NCBI RefSeq assembly: GCF_017356015.1
Contig: NZ_JAFIQV010000036.1
Span: forward strand, 1-64,000
DNA: 64,000 nucleotides
Source: Azospirillum sp. SYSU D00513
GTDB lineage: Bacteria > Pseudomonadota > Alphaproteobacteria > Azospirillales > Azospirillaceae
Direction: 5' to 3'
Shown: positions 34,328 through 43,071 of the stretch, in pieces
How positions within the stretch are numbered: the stretch's first letter is position 1
Layout: the number at the start of each line of letters is the position of its first letter
The notes under the pieces: model-generated
Database searches by the model: none
What the model was told of the DNA's origin: nothing
Seen by the model: only the letters and a program-made list of their open reading frames with translations
Made by a program: the position numbers and the translations under genes

Positions 34328-35607
34328 CACGCATCCTCCGCAAGCCGCAGCCCGGCGAACATCCAACGCTGGTGCGGATAAAAGAAATTCCGGTAAGTGG
34401 CGCGCACATGCCTTTCCGGCGTAGCACAGCAGCCCCCGCGCAGAACGAACTGGTTGGCCATGAACTTGCCGTTGTACTCGCCGACCGCGCCGGTTGCCGG
34501 GCGAAAGCCGGGATAGGCGGCATAGGCGCTCGACGTCCATTCCCAGACGTCCCCAAACATCTGCCCGGGCGCGTCGAGAGCGGGTTCCCCCGTCACGGGG
34601 CGCAGCAGTCCGCTCCCTATCATGTTGCCCACTGCCGGGAGCCCGCGCGCGGCGACTTCCCACTCGAACTCGGTCGGCAGGCGTTTGCCGGCCCAGCGGG
34701 CAAAGGCATCGGCCTCGTAATAGCTGACGTGGCAGACGGGGGCAGTATCGTCGAGCGGCACCTCCCCCATTAGGGTGAATTGCGTCCAGCCCTGATCGCG
34801 CTGCCGCCAATAGCCTGGCGCTTCCCATCCCTGCGCGTTCACTGCGGCCCAGCCGTCGGCCAGCCACAACGTCGGCGTCCGGTAGCCACCTTCGGCGATG
34901 AAAATTCGCCATTCGCCATTAGTCACCGGGCGTGAGAACAGGCGGAAGGGCCGAACCAGCGCGTCGTGCCGGGGGCCTTCATTGTCAAAGGCAAATCCCT
35001 TTCCGTCATGACCGATCCCGACGATACCCCCGTCGAAAGCGATCCAGCGCCCCGCGTCAGGATCAGGTTGCAACCTCGTTCGGACGGGCCGGTAGGCCGG
35101 AGCTAAGGGGTTGCACGAGAACAGGTGGAGCAGGTCCATCAAAATCAGTTCTTGATGCTGCTCCTCATGGGCGAGGCCCAGCGTCACGAGGGGCTTGAGA
35201 GTGTCCGCGGCGGCGCCCGCCAGCAGCCGCAACATTTCCGTGTCCACATGCTCGCGGTACGCCATCACCTCAGCGATGCCGGGCCGGGTCACCAAACCGC
35301 GCGCCGCGCGCGGATGCCGCGTGCCTACCGCCTCATAGTAGGAATTGAACAAGTAGCCGAAGCTGGAGTCGAACGGCTCGTAAGACGGCAGGTTTGGCTT
35401 CAGCAGAAAGGTTTCAAAGAACCAAGTCGTGTGCGCCAGGTGCCATTTGACCGGGCTGGAGTCCGGCATGGACTGCACCACTTGGTCCTCCGGCGACAAT
35501 CCCTGCGCCAGGGCCGTTGATCCCGAGCGCACGCGCTCGAAGTGCTCATCAAGCCGGTCGTCGCCGCGATCTATGATGGCCGATTGCGCCGCAGATCGCT
35601 GCTGCAT
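34327..35607 (-). CDS. egtB: Ergothioneine biosynthesis sulfoxide synthase EgtB
   Basis: A 426-residue non-haem iron enzyme that joins a thiol (glutamylcysteine or cysteine) to hercynine with oxygen. The N-terminal DinB-like domain supplies the iron-binding His residues in SPVKWHLAHTTWFFETF and in LGLAHEEQHQELILMDLLHL (His-X3-His). The C-terminal FGE-sulfatase-like domain has VCHVSYYEADAFARWAGKRL, PTEFEWEVAARG, GDVWEWTSSAYAAYPGF and VLRGGCCATPERHVRATYRN. The start is uncertain between two ATGs at 35607 and 35613; AAGGGG fits the former. egtB-egtD is a compact unit; egtA, egtC and egtE are absent, as in bacteria using the minimal route. Confidence 0.94.
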   Translation of the reverse strand: MQQRSAAQSAIIDRGDDRLDEHFERVRSGSTALAQGLSPEDQVVQSMPDSSPVKWHLAHTTWFFETFLLKPNLPSYEPFDSSFGYLFNSYYEAVGTRHPRAARGLVTRPGIAEVMAYREHVDTEMLRLLAGAAADTLKPLVTLGLAHEEQHQELILMDLLHLFSCNPLAPAYRPVRTRLQPDPDAGRWIAFDGGIVGIGHDGKGFAFDNEGPRHDALVRPFRLFSRPVTNGEWRIFIAEGGYRTPTLWLADGWAAVNAQGWEAPGYWRQRDQGWTQFTLMGEVPLDDTAPVCHVSYYEADAFARWAGKRLPTEFEWEVAARGLPAVGNMIGSGLLRPVTGEPALDAPGQMFGDVWEWTSSAYAAYPGFRPATGAVGEYNGKFMANQFVLRGGCCATPERHVRATYRNFFYPHQRWMFAGLRLAEDA

Positions 35608-35671
35608 GTGCATTCCCCTTGACCCAGCTTGCTCAGCTAAAGGTGGCGCCCATTGCTCGCCCGGCAATTGA

Positions 35672-35838
35672 CTAGGATGAGTAAGCCTCCTGGGGCGGGT
35701 TTCGGTATGCATTGACAAGCACCGTCAGTTCGGAAGCCGGGTCGAGCTGATGGGCACGGGTCAGCGAGTCCAGCCGGCGCAGATGGTCCAGCCACGTGGC
35801 CTCATCGGCGAAGCGGCGTGAACCGCGCCGGGTTTCCC
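35672..35838 (-). pseudogene. C-terminal remnant of an unidentified gene, cut by the IS3 element
   Basis: Directly outside the left end of the IS3 element a minus-strand frame reads RFADEATWLDHLRRLDSLTR, then AHQLDPASELTVLVNAYRNP and ends PQEAYSS-stop at 35672. The codon usage is that of real coding DNA, but no start exists because the element abuts it. I could not name the family. It is not obviously the missing part of the YVTN gene on the other side. Confidence 0.45.
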
Positions 35839-35857
35839 GGAGGCCGTTTGTGTTGAG

Positions 35858-36785
35858 TCACGCCGCCCTGGCGACGTCCTCCGCTTGGGCATAGTAGCGT
35901 GCTTCGGCCTCGGCGGGAGGAATGTTGCCGATGGGCTCGAGGAGACGCCGGTGGTTGAACCAGTCGACCCATTCCAGGGTGGCGAACTCCACGGCTTCCA
36001 GGGTGCGCCACGGCCCGCGGCGCCGGATCAGCTCGGTCTTGTAGAGGCCGTTGATCGTCTCGGCCAAGGCGTTGTCGTACGAATCGCCGACGCTGCCCAC
36101 GGAGGGTTCGACGCCGGCCTCGGTAAGACGCTCGGTGTACTTTATAGCGACATACTGCGATCCACGGTCGCTGTGGTGAATGAGGCCGCCGCCCTTGGCT
36201 GGCCGGCGGTCGTGAAGCGCCTGCTCCAGGGCATCCAGGACAAAGCCGGCGTGAGCTGTGCGCGACACCCGCCAGCCGAGCCCGAAGGGCCAGCGCAGCT
36301 ACGATCCGGCGGGCGAAGGTGTCGATGACGAAGGCCACGTAGACGAAGCCCTGCCAAGTGGCGACGTAGGTGAAGTCCACGACCCACAAGGCATTCGGGC
36401 GCGGCGCCTGGAACTGACGGTTCACCCGGTCAGCTGAGCATGGCGCTGCCTTATCGCTGATCGTGGTCCGGGCCGCCTTGCCGCGCATCGCACCCTTCAG
36501 GCCCATCTGCCGCATCAGGCGGGCCACCGTGCAGCGCGCCACCTCCAGGCCCTCCCGCCGCAACTGCCGCCAGACCTTCCGCACCCCATAGACCTGGAAG
36601 TTCTCATCCCAGACCCGTCGGAGAGCCACACTCAGCTCCGCGTCGCTACGCGAACGGGCTGGTGCCTTTGACGGATCGGCCCGGCGGGCGGCATGGGCGC
36701 GGTAGGTCGACGGGGCGATCGGCAGCACTTTGCAGATCGGCTCGACCCCGTGGACGGCGCGGTGCTCATCGATGAAGGCGATCAT
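35858..36785 (-). pseudogene. IS3 transposase OrfB (DDE integrase), frameshifted
   Basis: Starts [20 protein letters not shown] with the HTH_21 segment YGVRKVWRQLRREGLEVARC. The rve integrase core follows, with catalytic Asp in NALWVVDFTYVATWQ, Asp in GGLIHHSDRGSQYVAI and Glu in YDNALAETINGLYKTELI. A 22-base insertion at about 36277-36298 shifts the frame just after FARRIV; removing it restores the usual WRVSRTAHAGF continuation. The start overlaps the orfA stop (AAATGATCG). Confidence 0.85.
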
Positions 36786-37110
36786 TTCCTGAACGGGCGG
36801 TCGAGCTCCGCCTGGGCGAAATACGCCGAGGCCTTGCGAAGGATCTCATTCGCCTGGCGCAGTTCCCGGTTCTCCCGCTCCAGTGCCTTGATCCGCTCCT
36901 GCTCGTCCGTCGTCGGGCCAGGCCGTTTGCCCTGGTCGCGCTCGGCCTGCCGGCCCAGCCCCGCAGCGTCTCGGGATTGCAGCCGATCTTCGACGCGATC
37001 GAACTGATCGCCGCCCACTGCGAGGCGTGCTCGCCTTCGTGCTCGAACACCATCCGAACCGCGCGCTCGCGGACTTCAGGGGCGTATTTGGGTGATGCCT
37101 GTTTCGTCAT
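36782..37110 (-). pseudogene. IS3 transposase OrfA, frameshifted
   Basis: Starts [20 protein letters not shown] with the helix-turn-helix [15 protein letters not shown]. Near 36953 one base is missing, and the rest of the protein ([20 protein letters not shown], the leucine zipper [20 protein letters not shown], ending ELDRPFRK) lies in the next frame. Normal OrfA has these joined as GW-(V/A)RQAERD. Confidence 0.85.
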
Positions 37111-37134
37111 GATGACCCCACTCTCTCCGCCTCC

Positions 37135-37269
37135 CGCGGGATCGATCACGGAAACGGTGTTGCTGTTCTGGTCGGCCGTGTAGACGCGGTCGCCGGTGGC
37201 GGGCGCCGCTTGTGCCGCCGTGGCGGCGCCGAGGCCGAGCACCGCGAGCAGGAGCAGGGAGCGTTTCAT
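37135..37269 (-). pseudogene. YVTN beta-propeller protein, N-terminal fragment cut by IS3
   Basis: [20 protein letters not shown] is a signal peptide, followed by [20 protein letters not shown] and IDPAGG, the first blade of a YVTN/YncE-type seven-bladed propeller. The IS3 element joins at this point. Some 45 of roughly 330 residues remain. It begins 12 bases after the DUF305 gene on the same strand, a pairing seen in copper/metal-handling operons. Confidence 0.78.
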
Positions 37270-37281
37270 GGGACCGCCCTT

Positions 37282-37749
37282 TCAGGATTTCGGGTGGTGG
37301 GAGTGTTCGGCCGGAAGCGCCGGCGGTGCTAGCGGCTGATCGAGCCAGGCGCGCATCAGATCGATTTCGTTCTGCTGTTCGGCGATGATCGACAGGGCGA
37401 GGTTGCGGATGCGCGGGTCCTGCGTGCTCAGCAGCATGACGCGCGCCGTGTCCACGGCGGCCCGGTGGTGCGGGATCATCATGCGCAGGAAGTCGCGTTC
37501 GGCGTTGCCCGTGGCAGGCAGGGCGTCCATCTCCGCGTGCATGCGGTCCATGATCCCGGCCATCTGCTCCGCGAAGGAGCGCGTGCTGCTCACCACGGCC
37601 GGCGCGCCCTGTGCCGCGCCGGCGGAATGATCATGGGCGAAGGCCGGAAGCGGCCCGGCGGCGGCGGCCAGGAGAAAGGCGGTCAGCGGGCCGGCGGACG
37701 GGAAGGGCAAGCGGGGCCGGCGCAGGTCCGGTGTCGGCGTGTGTTTCAA
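37282..37749 (-). CDS. DUF305 family periplasmic protein
   Basis: A 155-residue exported protein with a signal peptide ending PLPAFAHDHSAG and the DUF305 four-helix (ferritin-like) domain: MDRMHAEMDALPATGNAERD, FLRMMIPHHRAAVDTARVML and IIAEQQNEIDLMRAWLDQPL. The His pair in MIPHHRAAVD is invariant in the family and the His-rich ends suggest metal binding. DUF305 proteins accompany copper and other heavy-metal resistance genes. The start is a TTG preceded by GGAGA; no ATG in frame exists because an IS5 transposase fragment abuts the promoter side. Its own promoter may therefore be gone. Confidence 0.78.
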   Translation of the reverse strand: MKHTPTPDLRRPRLPFPSAGPLTAFLLAAAAGPLPAFAHDHSAGAAQGAPAVVSSTRSFAEQMAGIMDRMHAEMDALPATGNAERDFLRMMIPHHRAAVDTARVMLLSTQDPRIRNLALSIIAEQQNEIDLMRAWLDQPLAPPALPAEHSHHPKS

Positions 37750-37771
37750 GGGGCGGTCTCCGTGGCGTTCG

Positions 37772-38578
37772 ATGCGCCATGGACGCCGGGACGGCCCCGA
37801 TCTCGCGGTCGAGACGACGCTTGTTCTGCGGACGGTGTTCCGCCAACCGTTGCGCCAGACGGAGGGGCTGGTCGGCTCCTTGCTCGCACTGATGGGGCTG
37901 GATCTGCCGGTGCCGGACCATACGACCTTGAGCCGGCGGGCCAGGACATTGGCAATGCCCCCTCACGCCCGGACGGCGATCGGACCGGTGCACCTTCTGG
38001 TCGATAGCACCGGCGTGAAGCTCAGCGGCCCGGGCGAACGGCTGGTCGAAAAACATGACGCCCAACGCCGCTGGGCCTGGCGCAAGCTGCATCTGGGCGT
38101 TGATGCCGAGACCGGCACGATCGTGGCATCAACCCTGACCGGCAAGGAGGTTGACGATGCCGCCGAGCTCGGTCTCCTGCTCGAGCAGATCGACGCGCCG
38201 CATACTGCGGTCATTGCCGACGGAGCCTACGACCAGGACCATGTCTACGACACCGTCGCGCAACACTCCGCTGGGGCTGCGGTTGTCGTGCCGCCGAGGG
38301 CGACGGCGGTGCCCAGCTCCCTGGCCGAAACCCATCCAACGCAGCGCGACCGGCATCTCCAGGCCATCGCCGAGCGTGGCCGCATGGGCTGGCAACGAGC
38401 CTCGGGTTACAACGCCAGGGCCGGTGCCGAGGGAGCGATGAGCCGGTACAAGCGCATCATCGGCGACACCTTGCGCTCCCATGCCCGCTCAGCGCAGAAG
38501 GTGGAGGCCCGGATCGCCGTAAATGTCCTCAATCGCATGTTCGACCTCGGACGCCCGGAGTCTGTCCGCGCCGCCTGA
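37772..38578 (+). pseudogene. IS5-family transposase, 5' truncated
   Basis: The frame carries DLAVETTLVLRTVFRQPLRQ, TEGLVGSLLALMGLDLPVPD and HTTLSRRARTL, then the DDE residues: Asp in VHLLVDSTGVKLSG, Asp in HTAVIADGAYDQDHVYDTVA and Glu in YNARAGAEGAMSRYKRIIGD. It ends at 38578. The first 60-70 residues of the family are missing; the break falls near 37765, at the edge of the DUF305 gene. The right end of the element is probably within 38580-38630. Loss of the start makes it a pseudogene. Confidence 0.82.
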
Positions 38579-38793
38579 GGAACGAAACATCAAGCCAACA
38601 CCGTGATCTCCTCCCTCCATGCACCAGAGCAACGATCCGCGGCAGCGGGCGGCGCTGCGAGGAGAGCAATGAAAAAGGCGAAAGGCACGAGGCGGCTTGG
38701 CATGATGATCAGCCTAATGGATTTCAGGCAACCTCAAGCTTATTAGATTCCATGCGCTCGACTCCACTTTCCTGTGCCTTCCGCTTTATGAGT

Positions 38794-40011
38794 TCACCGC
38801 GATACCGCGGACAATCGTAGCTTTTCACTGATCTGGCCGACGGCTGTGCGCAATTGGTCCGAGGCAAAGCTGCGCAATGGCGGCAACTCCAGCCGCATCA
38901 GCTCTGCGAAGCCATCGTCGGTCTGCCGCATCACAGCCAGAATATCGCCTTGAATGGCGACCGTCCGGTAGGTGTTCACGGCAATCCGGTGCTGGCGATG
39001 CAACTCACTCCAACGAGCAGCCACCTCGCGCTCCTGGGCACGCAAATGGTCGCCGTAGAGATCGGCAGCCTCAATCGACAGCGCATTCGCAGACAAGTTA
39101 GCGGTCAAGCGGCGGCGGAGACCCTCATCTTTTTCAGATTTTAGCAGACGCTCGCTGTCGAAGCGTGCGGCGATGGCTTCGTTCCTCAACGCGGACAGGC
39201 GAGGGATCCACTGTCCTTCCAGCTCGTCGAGAAAGGTCTCATGGAGATGGAGGGCGACCTCGACCAGCGCGACGTGAAAACCATAATAGCGCTTCAAAAC
39301 TTCGATGTCGCCCTGAGTGGCTTCGGCCGCACGGATCAGGGCTGCGTTCACCTGCATGAGGCCCTCGTAAGCCGCATAAGCTTCGATCAAGCGGTCGGCA
39401 CTGACGAGAAGGAGCAGCCCGTTCAGGTCGGAGGACGTCAGCTCGATCCCGATCTCGCGCAGCCCCTGCGCGAGCGCCCCCAGCTGCCGGCTGCGTTCAT
39501 TCTCCAGCTCAGCGAGTTGCCGTTCGTTGCGCTCAATGTCGGCCATCACGACAGCTTGGCCGCTGGGCATCACGGAGCAGCTCACGGTCTGGAGCAGGGA
39601 GCGTTGCGAATCGTCGCAGGGCGACGTCGGCGTGTTTGCCGCCTTGGCACGCAATTGAGCCAATTCCGTTTGCCGCGAACGGATTGAACTGTCGAGGTCG
39701 CTCAAACTCTGACGCGCCTGCATCGCCGTATTGGCCGCCAGCACGTCCACGGAGGCGCCCAGAAGACGCTTCAACCGTTCGCTTCGTCTCTGTTGCCGCA
39801 TGTAACTGTCGCCGTCCCGCGACTGCCACAGGGCTTGGCGCTGCTCCAGAAGGTCGGCAAGGTGGGTTTCGATCGCCTGATAACGGTCGATCGGACTTTC
39901 GTAGACTTTCGGCGCGGGGACGGACCATTGAGCGATGTCGGCAATGCCCTGCGAGGCCAGCGGAAGAGCGATGACCGCTCCGGCCAGGATGATGCAGCCT
40001 TCCTTGAACAT
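38794..40011 (-). CDS. Membrane-anchored coiled-coil protein, function unknown
   Basis: A 405-residue protein with an N-terminal membrane segment or uncleaved signal (EGCIILAGAVIALPLASQGI). A long, Glu/Arg/Leu-rich helical region fills the rest, with heptads for coiled coil around residues 45-130 and 150-200 (for example ERNERQLAELENERSRQLGA). Two Cys (PCDDSQRSLLQTVSCS) in the middle could form a disulfide. It has the look of a periplasmic spacer or adaptor but no HlyD or TolC signature. It is the last gene of the minus-strand envelope island, 210 bases after mlaA. No close family recognised. Confidence 0.6.
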   Translation of the reverse strand: MFKEGCIILAGAVIALPLASQGIADIAQWSVPAPKVYESPIDRYQAIETHLADLLEQRQALWQSRDGDSYMRQQRRSERLKRLLGASVDVLAANTAMQARQSLSDLDSSIRSRQTELAQLRAKAANTPTSPCDDSQRSLLQTVSCSVMPSGQAVVMADIERNERQLAELENERSRQLGALAQGLREIGIELTSSDLNGLLLLVSADRLIEAYAAYEGLMQVNAALIRAAEATQGDIEVLKRYYGFHVALVEVALHLHETFLDELEGQWIPRLSALRNEAIAARFDSERLLKSEKDEGLRRRLTANLSANALSIEAADLYGDHLRAQEREVAARWSELHRQHRIAVNTYRTVAIQGDILAVMRQTDDGFAELMRLELPPLRSFASDQLRTAVGQISEKLRLSAVSR

Positions 40012-40221
40012 GCCCCCCCCTTACGGGGCGCCCTTCGGTCCGGCGCCCCCGCATTGAAGCTAGTACGGGCAGGCCGGGAATGCCGGAGGTCAAACAGGTA
40101 GCAGCAGCTTGCTCCTTCCCCTCCCCCGATCAGCGTTAAACCTTTCCTGTTCCCCCTCGCCATTGGGGCGAAGCGCCGGAAAAAGGGTAACAAGATGGAG
40201 GCTGCCGGCGCTTCAACGCCC

Positions 40222-41022
40222 TCAGATGGGCTGGGAAGGCATGGCGGCGGGCCGTTCGGGAGGCAGAGGCGTGGGGGTCGGGCGGGCCGCGGCGGGGCCG
40301 GGCGCCGCCTTTTCGCCGCAGAGGGAATCCCGCTGGCGGAGGTAACTCTTCCTCTGTTCCTGGTAGTGGTCGTCCGCGGGAGCCTCCGTCTTCCGGCGCA
40401 GCATGGAAACGGCACGGTCGGCGATAACGTAGGCCGGGTAGACAGGAGCGAGGTCGTCGCCCAGCAACCCATAACCCAACCCGTAGACAGCGGCGAGGCC
40501 GATCGCGTCGCGAAGGGTCGAGGGTCCGAGAAAGGGAAGAACAACGTAAGGGCCGCTCGGCGCGCCATAGTGGCACAGGAACGTTCCCGCATCCTCCCGC
40601 CGGGCGACCCAGCCCATGCCCGTCGCGACGTCGTATAGCCCGCCGATGCCGGCCGTGCTGTTGATGGCGAAGCGCCCGGCCGAGGTGCGGGCATTCGCCA
40701 GGTCTCCCTGAAGCAGGCTGGAGACCGCCGTCGCCGGCTCCCGCAGATTGGCGAACAGATTGCCGACGCCGGCCTGAACCGCGGTCGGCACGGTCTGTTC
40801 GTACGCCGATGCGGCCGGGCCGGCGACCCAGTCGGTCAGGAGCATGTTGAAGCCGTGAACGGCCCGGTTGACGCTCTCCCACGGGTCCGCGGCGGCAGGC
40901 TGAGCGGGCTGGATCACTTCCGGCACGGCCTGCGCCCGGGCGGACCCGCCGCCTGGCGCCGCCGCGAGGGTGGCGGCGAGCAGGACCGCTGCCGGAAGAC
41001 ATCTCACGCTTGTTCCGATCAT
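40222..41022 (-). CDS. mlaA: MlaA-type outer-membrane lipid-asymmetry protein
   Basis: A 266-residue VacJ/MlaA protein, which removes misplaced phospholipid from the outer leaflet of the outer membrane. Conserved parts are DPWESVNRAVHGFNMLLTDW, GVGNLFANLREPATAVSSLL, GRFAINSTAGIGGLYDVATG, CHYGAPSGPYVVLPFLGPST and LRDAIGLAAVYG. The N-terminus is an ordinary signal peptide; the lipobox Cys of E. coli MlaA is not evident. A proline-rich tail of about 50 residues is unusual. It lies 4 kb from an MlaFE-type ABC gene, suggesting a dedicated lipid pathway; no MlaB, MlaC or MlaD is nearby. Confidence 0.88.
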   Translation of the reverse strand: MIGTSVRCLPAAVLLAATLAAAPGGGSARAQAVPEVIQPAQPAAADPWESVNRAVHGFNMLLTDWVAGPAASAYEQTVPTAVQAGVGNLFANLREPATAVSSLLQGDLANARTSAGRFAINSTAGIGGLYDVATGMGWVARREDAGTFLCHYGAPSGPYVVLPFLGPSTLRDAIGLAAVYGLGYGLLGDDLAPVYPAYVIADRAVSMLRRKTEAPADDHYQEQRKSYLRQRDSLCGEKAAPGPAAARPTPTPLPPERPAAMPSQPI

Positions 41023-41058
41023 GGCGATGTCCCGTTCGAACCGAGGGTCAAGAGGCGT

Positions 41059-41376
41059 TCAGGGCATAAAGCTGTAGGCGACCGCAGCAGCGGCAGCGGC
41101 ACTGACGCCCGTCACCAGCGAACCGCCGGCCGCGATCCCCAGGACGAAGGCGCCGCCAAGGACGACCGCTCCCGTCGCCACCGGGCTCACGAAATCGGAC
41201 AGCGCCGGGGCGGCCATCGGCACCGCGCCCCCCTCCGGCTTCGGGGCCTCCGCAGGGAGTTGGCTTGCCGACAACGGTGGCCGTCCGGTCTCCTCCGCCT
41301 GGGCGGCGCCGCCGCTGAACGGTGCCGCCAGCCAGACGAGCGCGGTCAAAATCGGCAGGATCTTGCGCAGTTTCAT
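41059..41376 (-). CDS. Small exported hydrophobic protein
   Basis: A 105-residue protein with a signal peptide (MKLRKILPILTALVWLAAPF), a polar linker and a C-terminal Gly/Ala/Val-rich hydrophobic hairpin (VATGAVVLGGAFVLGIAAGG, then VTGVSAAAAAAVAYSFMP). It resembles in design the protein at 43613: signal, linker, glycine-zipper membrane hairpin. Function unknown. It lies between the adaptor and mlaA genes on the same strand with short spacers, and is probably co-expressed. Confidence 0.65.
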   Translation of the reverse strand: MKLRKILPILTALVWLAAPFSGGAAQAEETGRPPLSASQLPAEAPKPEGGAVPMAAPALSDFVSPVATGAVVLGGAFVLGIAAGGSLVTGVSAAAAAAVAYSFMP

Positions 41377-41441
41377 GTTTCCCTCCCCTGCTCCGCCCAC
41401 CCTGTTCCGGCGGGCCGGCACATTCGTTCGGCGCACTCGCC

Positions 41442-42893
41442 TCATCGCACCTGGTTCAGCACCGACGCGCCCTCGGACACGATCCGCGCACCGCTTGCCA
41501 AGCCGGTGCGGACCAGCATCACGTCGCCGGCGAGCTTCTCCGCCCGGACATGGTGCGCGACGAAGGTCTCGCCGGCCGTCCGTTCCCACACGACGGTGCG
41601 GCCGTCGCCGTCCCGGACGACGCTGGCCGCCGCGACCGGCACGCCGGTGATCTCCTTCCGGCCTCGCACGAAGACGGTGACCGGCTGCCCCACGGCGAGG
41701 CTCCTGGCCGCGCCGACGACACGGAAGCGCAGCGGGATTGCCTGGTTGCTGAGGGTCAAGCCGCCGCCGACGAACTCCAGATCGACCGCTTGGCCGTCCG
41801 GGGTAAGGGCAGCCGCGTCCTGAATGTCGGCGGCGATGGCGGGATCGTAGGCGGCCGCCTCGACCCAAAGGGCTTTCGGATCGACGATCTCGAACAGGAT
41901 CTGGTTGGCGTCGACATGGCCGCCGGCCACGGTGCCAACGCGCGAGATCACCCCATCGGCCGAGGCCCGCAGTTCCTCCCGGCCGTTGAGGGCGTCCTGA
42001 AGCGTGGCCAGTTCGCGCCGGTACCCCTCCGCCTCGACCCGCAAGGCCTCGATCTTGTTTTCACGGTAGCGGACGAACAGCACTTCCTTCAGCCGCACGA
42101 TCTGCTGGTTCGTCAGGGCGATCTGGTTGCCGAGCTGCTGGATGCGGGCGTCGATCTGCGCCCGCTCTGACACGCTCATGACCGGCCGCATGACGCCCAG
42201 CAGATCGCCCCGGCGGACCAGCATGCCGAGATAAGGGAAGCGCCCGTCCAGCGGCTCGATCACGCCGGTGCGCGAGGACTGCACCAGCGTGCCGGTGCCG
42301 GGATTGGTGATGACCTGCCCCGGTATCTCACGCGTCACCGGTACCGTCGTCTCGCGCGTCACCTGCCAGCGCATCGAGAAGAGGCGCTGCGTGGTCACCG
42401 GCAGGAAGACCGCGCCGTCGGAGCGGCGATGCGGCGTGTCCCGCACCATACCGAGCACCGCCTGCGCCTCCGCGCTGTCGAAGGAGGATGCCGGCCGGGC
42501 GTCAAGGGGTGCCGCCGGCTGCACGGGAAGCCAGGCGGGACGCTTGGCCGGCCGCGCGTCGCCGGAGGCGGTGTCCGGCGCCGCGACCGCGTTGGCGACG
42601 GTGGCGGGGCTGGCGGCGGCTTGCAAGCCGCTCGACGCCAGGATGGGGATGACCTCCTCCCTCGCCGTCCGTTCGGCGGCCGGCTCAGGGGCGAATTCGG
42701 AGGCCGGCTCGGTGGAAACGGGCGGCACCGCCGCTTGGGACGCGGCAGCCGTAGCCGGCGCGAGGCTGGCCCCAAGATCCTGGCTTTCGTTCTCGATGAC
42801 GTAACGCGCCAGATACTTGGTGCTGGTTTCCGTCGCGATGGCCGCCAAAGCAAGGCTGACCGCAACCGCAAGCGTCGAAAGAAGATAACCCAT
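41442..42893 (-). CDS. Periplasmic adaptor of a CzcB-type RND efflux system
   Basis: A 483-residue membrane-fusion protein. An N-terminal membrane segment (MGYLLSTLAVAVSLALAAIA) is followed by a long Ala/Pro-rich region (about residues 45-160), and then the adaptor core. That core comprises the barrel-sandwich halves (REIPGQVITNPGTGTLVQSS and LRASADGVISRVGTVAGGHV), a coiled-coil hairpin (RAQIDARIQQLGNQIALTNQ onward), a beta-barrel and a membrane-proximal part with GQPVTVFVRGRKEITGVPVA. It should bridge a CzcA-type pump to the outer membrane. The matching pump is at 50515, 8 kb away, an unusual separation; no outer-membrane factor gene is present. Confidence 0.82.
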   Translation of the reverse strand: MGYLLSTLAVAVSLALAAIATETSTKYLARYVIENESQDLGASLAPATAAASQAAVPPVSTEPASEFAPEPAAERTAREEVIPILASSGLQAAASPATVANAVAAPDTASGDARPAKRPAWLPVQPAAPLDARPASSFDSAEAQAVLGMVRDTPHRRSDGAVFLPVTTQRLFSMRWQVTRETTVPVTREIPGQVITNPGTGTLVQSSRTGVIEPLDGRFPYLGMLVRRGDLLGVMRPVMSVSERAQIDARIQQLGNQIALTNQQIVRLKEVLFVRYRENKIEALRVEAEGYRRELATLQDALNGREELRASADGVISRVGTVAGGHVDANQILFEIVDPKALWVEAAAYDPAIAADIQDAAALTPDGQAVDLEFVGGGLTLSNQAIPLRFRVVGAARSLAVGQPVTVFVRGRKEITGVPVAAASVVRDGDGRTVVWERTAGETFVAHHVRAEKLAGDVMLVRTGLASGARIVSEGASVLNQVR

Positions 42894-43071
42894 GTTCACC
42901 CGCACTCCGGCCAAAACACATCACTTGGAGAACGCCACCATATTGGAGCATCCAGAAGACTTCACGCTCGACAGATCAGGATCTGATGCGAAAAACCTAA
43001 AACTATTCCTTGACGAATGACCCCGTCGCACTCAAAAGTACGAGCACATTTTGACGATGTGGTCCATTCCC
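42894..43071. promoter_or_regulatory. Divergent spacer between adaptor and secreted-protein genes
   Basis: A 180-base AT-richer spacer from which both neighbours are read outward. A TTGACG (about 43009-43014) resembles a -35 element for the plus strand, but no matching -10 is clear. Confidence 0.3.

Larger units (their letters stand above)
35839..37134 (-). mobile_element. IS3-family insertion sequence (inactive)
   Basis: About 1.3 kb. Imperfect terminal inverted repeats are at 35839-35860 (GGAGGCCGTTTGTGTTGAGT...) and 37113-37134, roughly 14 of 22 positions matching, both ending in TCA/TGA next to the coding region. Two overlapping transposase genes, orfA and orfB, fill it. Both carry frame lesions, so the copy is dead. 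Its right end interrupts a YVTN beta-propeller gene. No target-site duplication is visible, which suggests that one flank was later rearranged. Confidence 0.75.

Noticed and set aside
35836-37137. Target-site duplication for the IS3 element
   Set aside because: The bases outside the two ends do not match over 3-5 positions.
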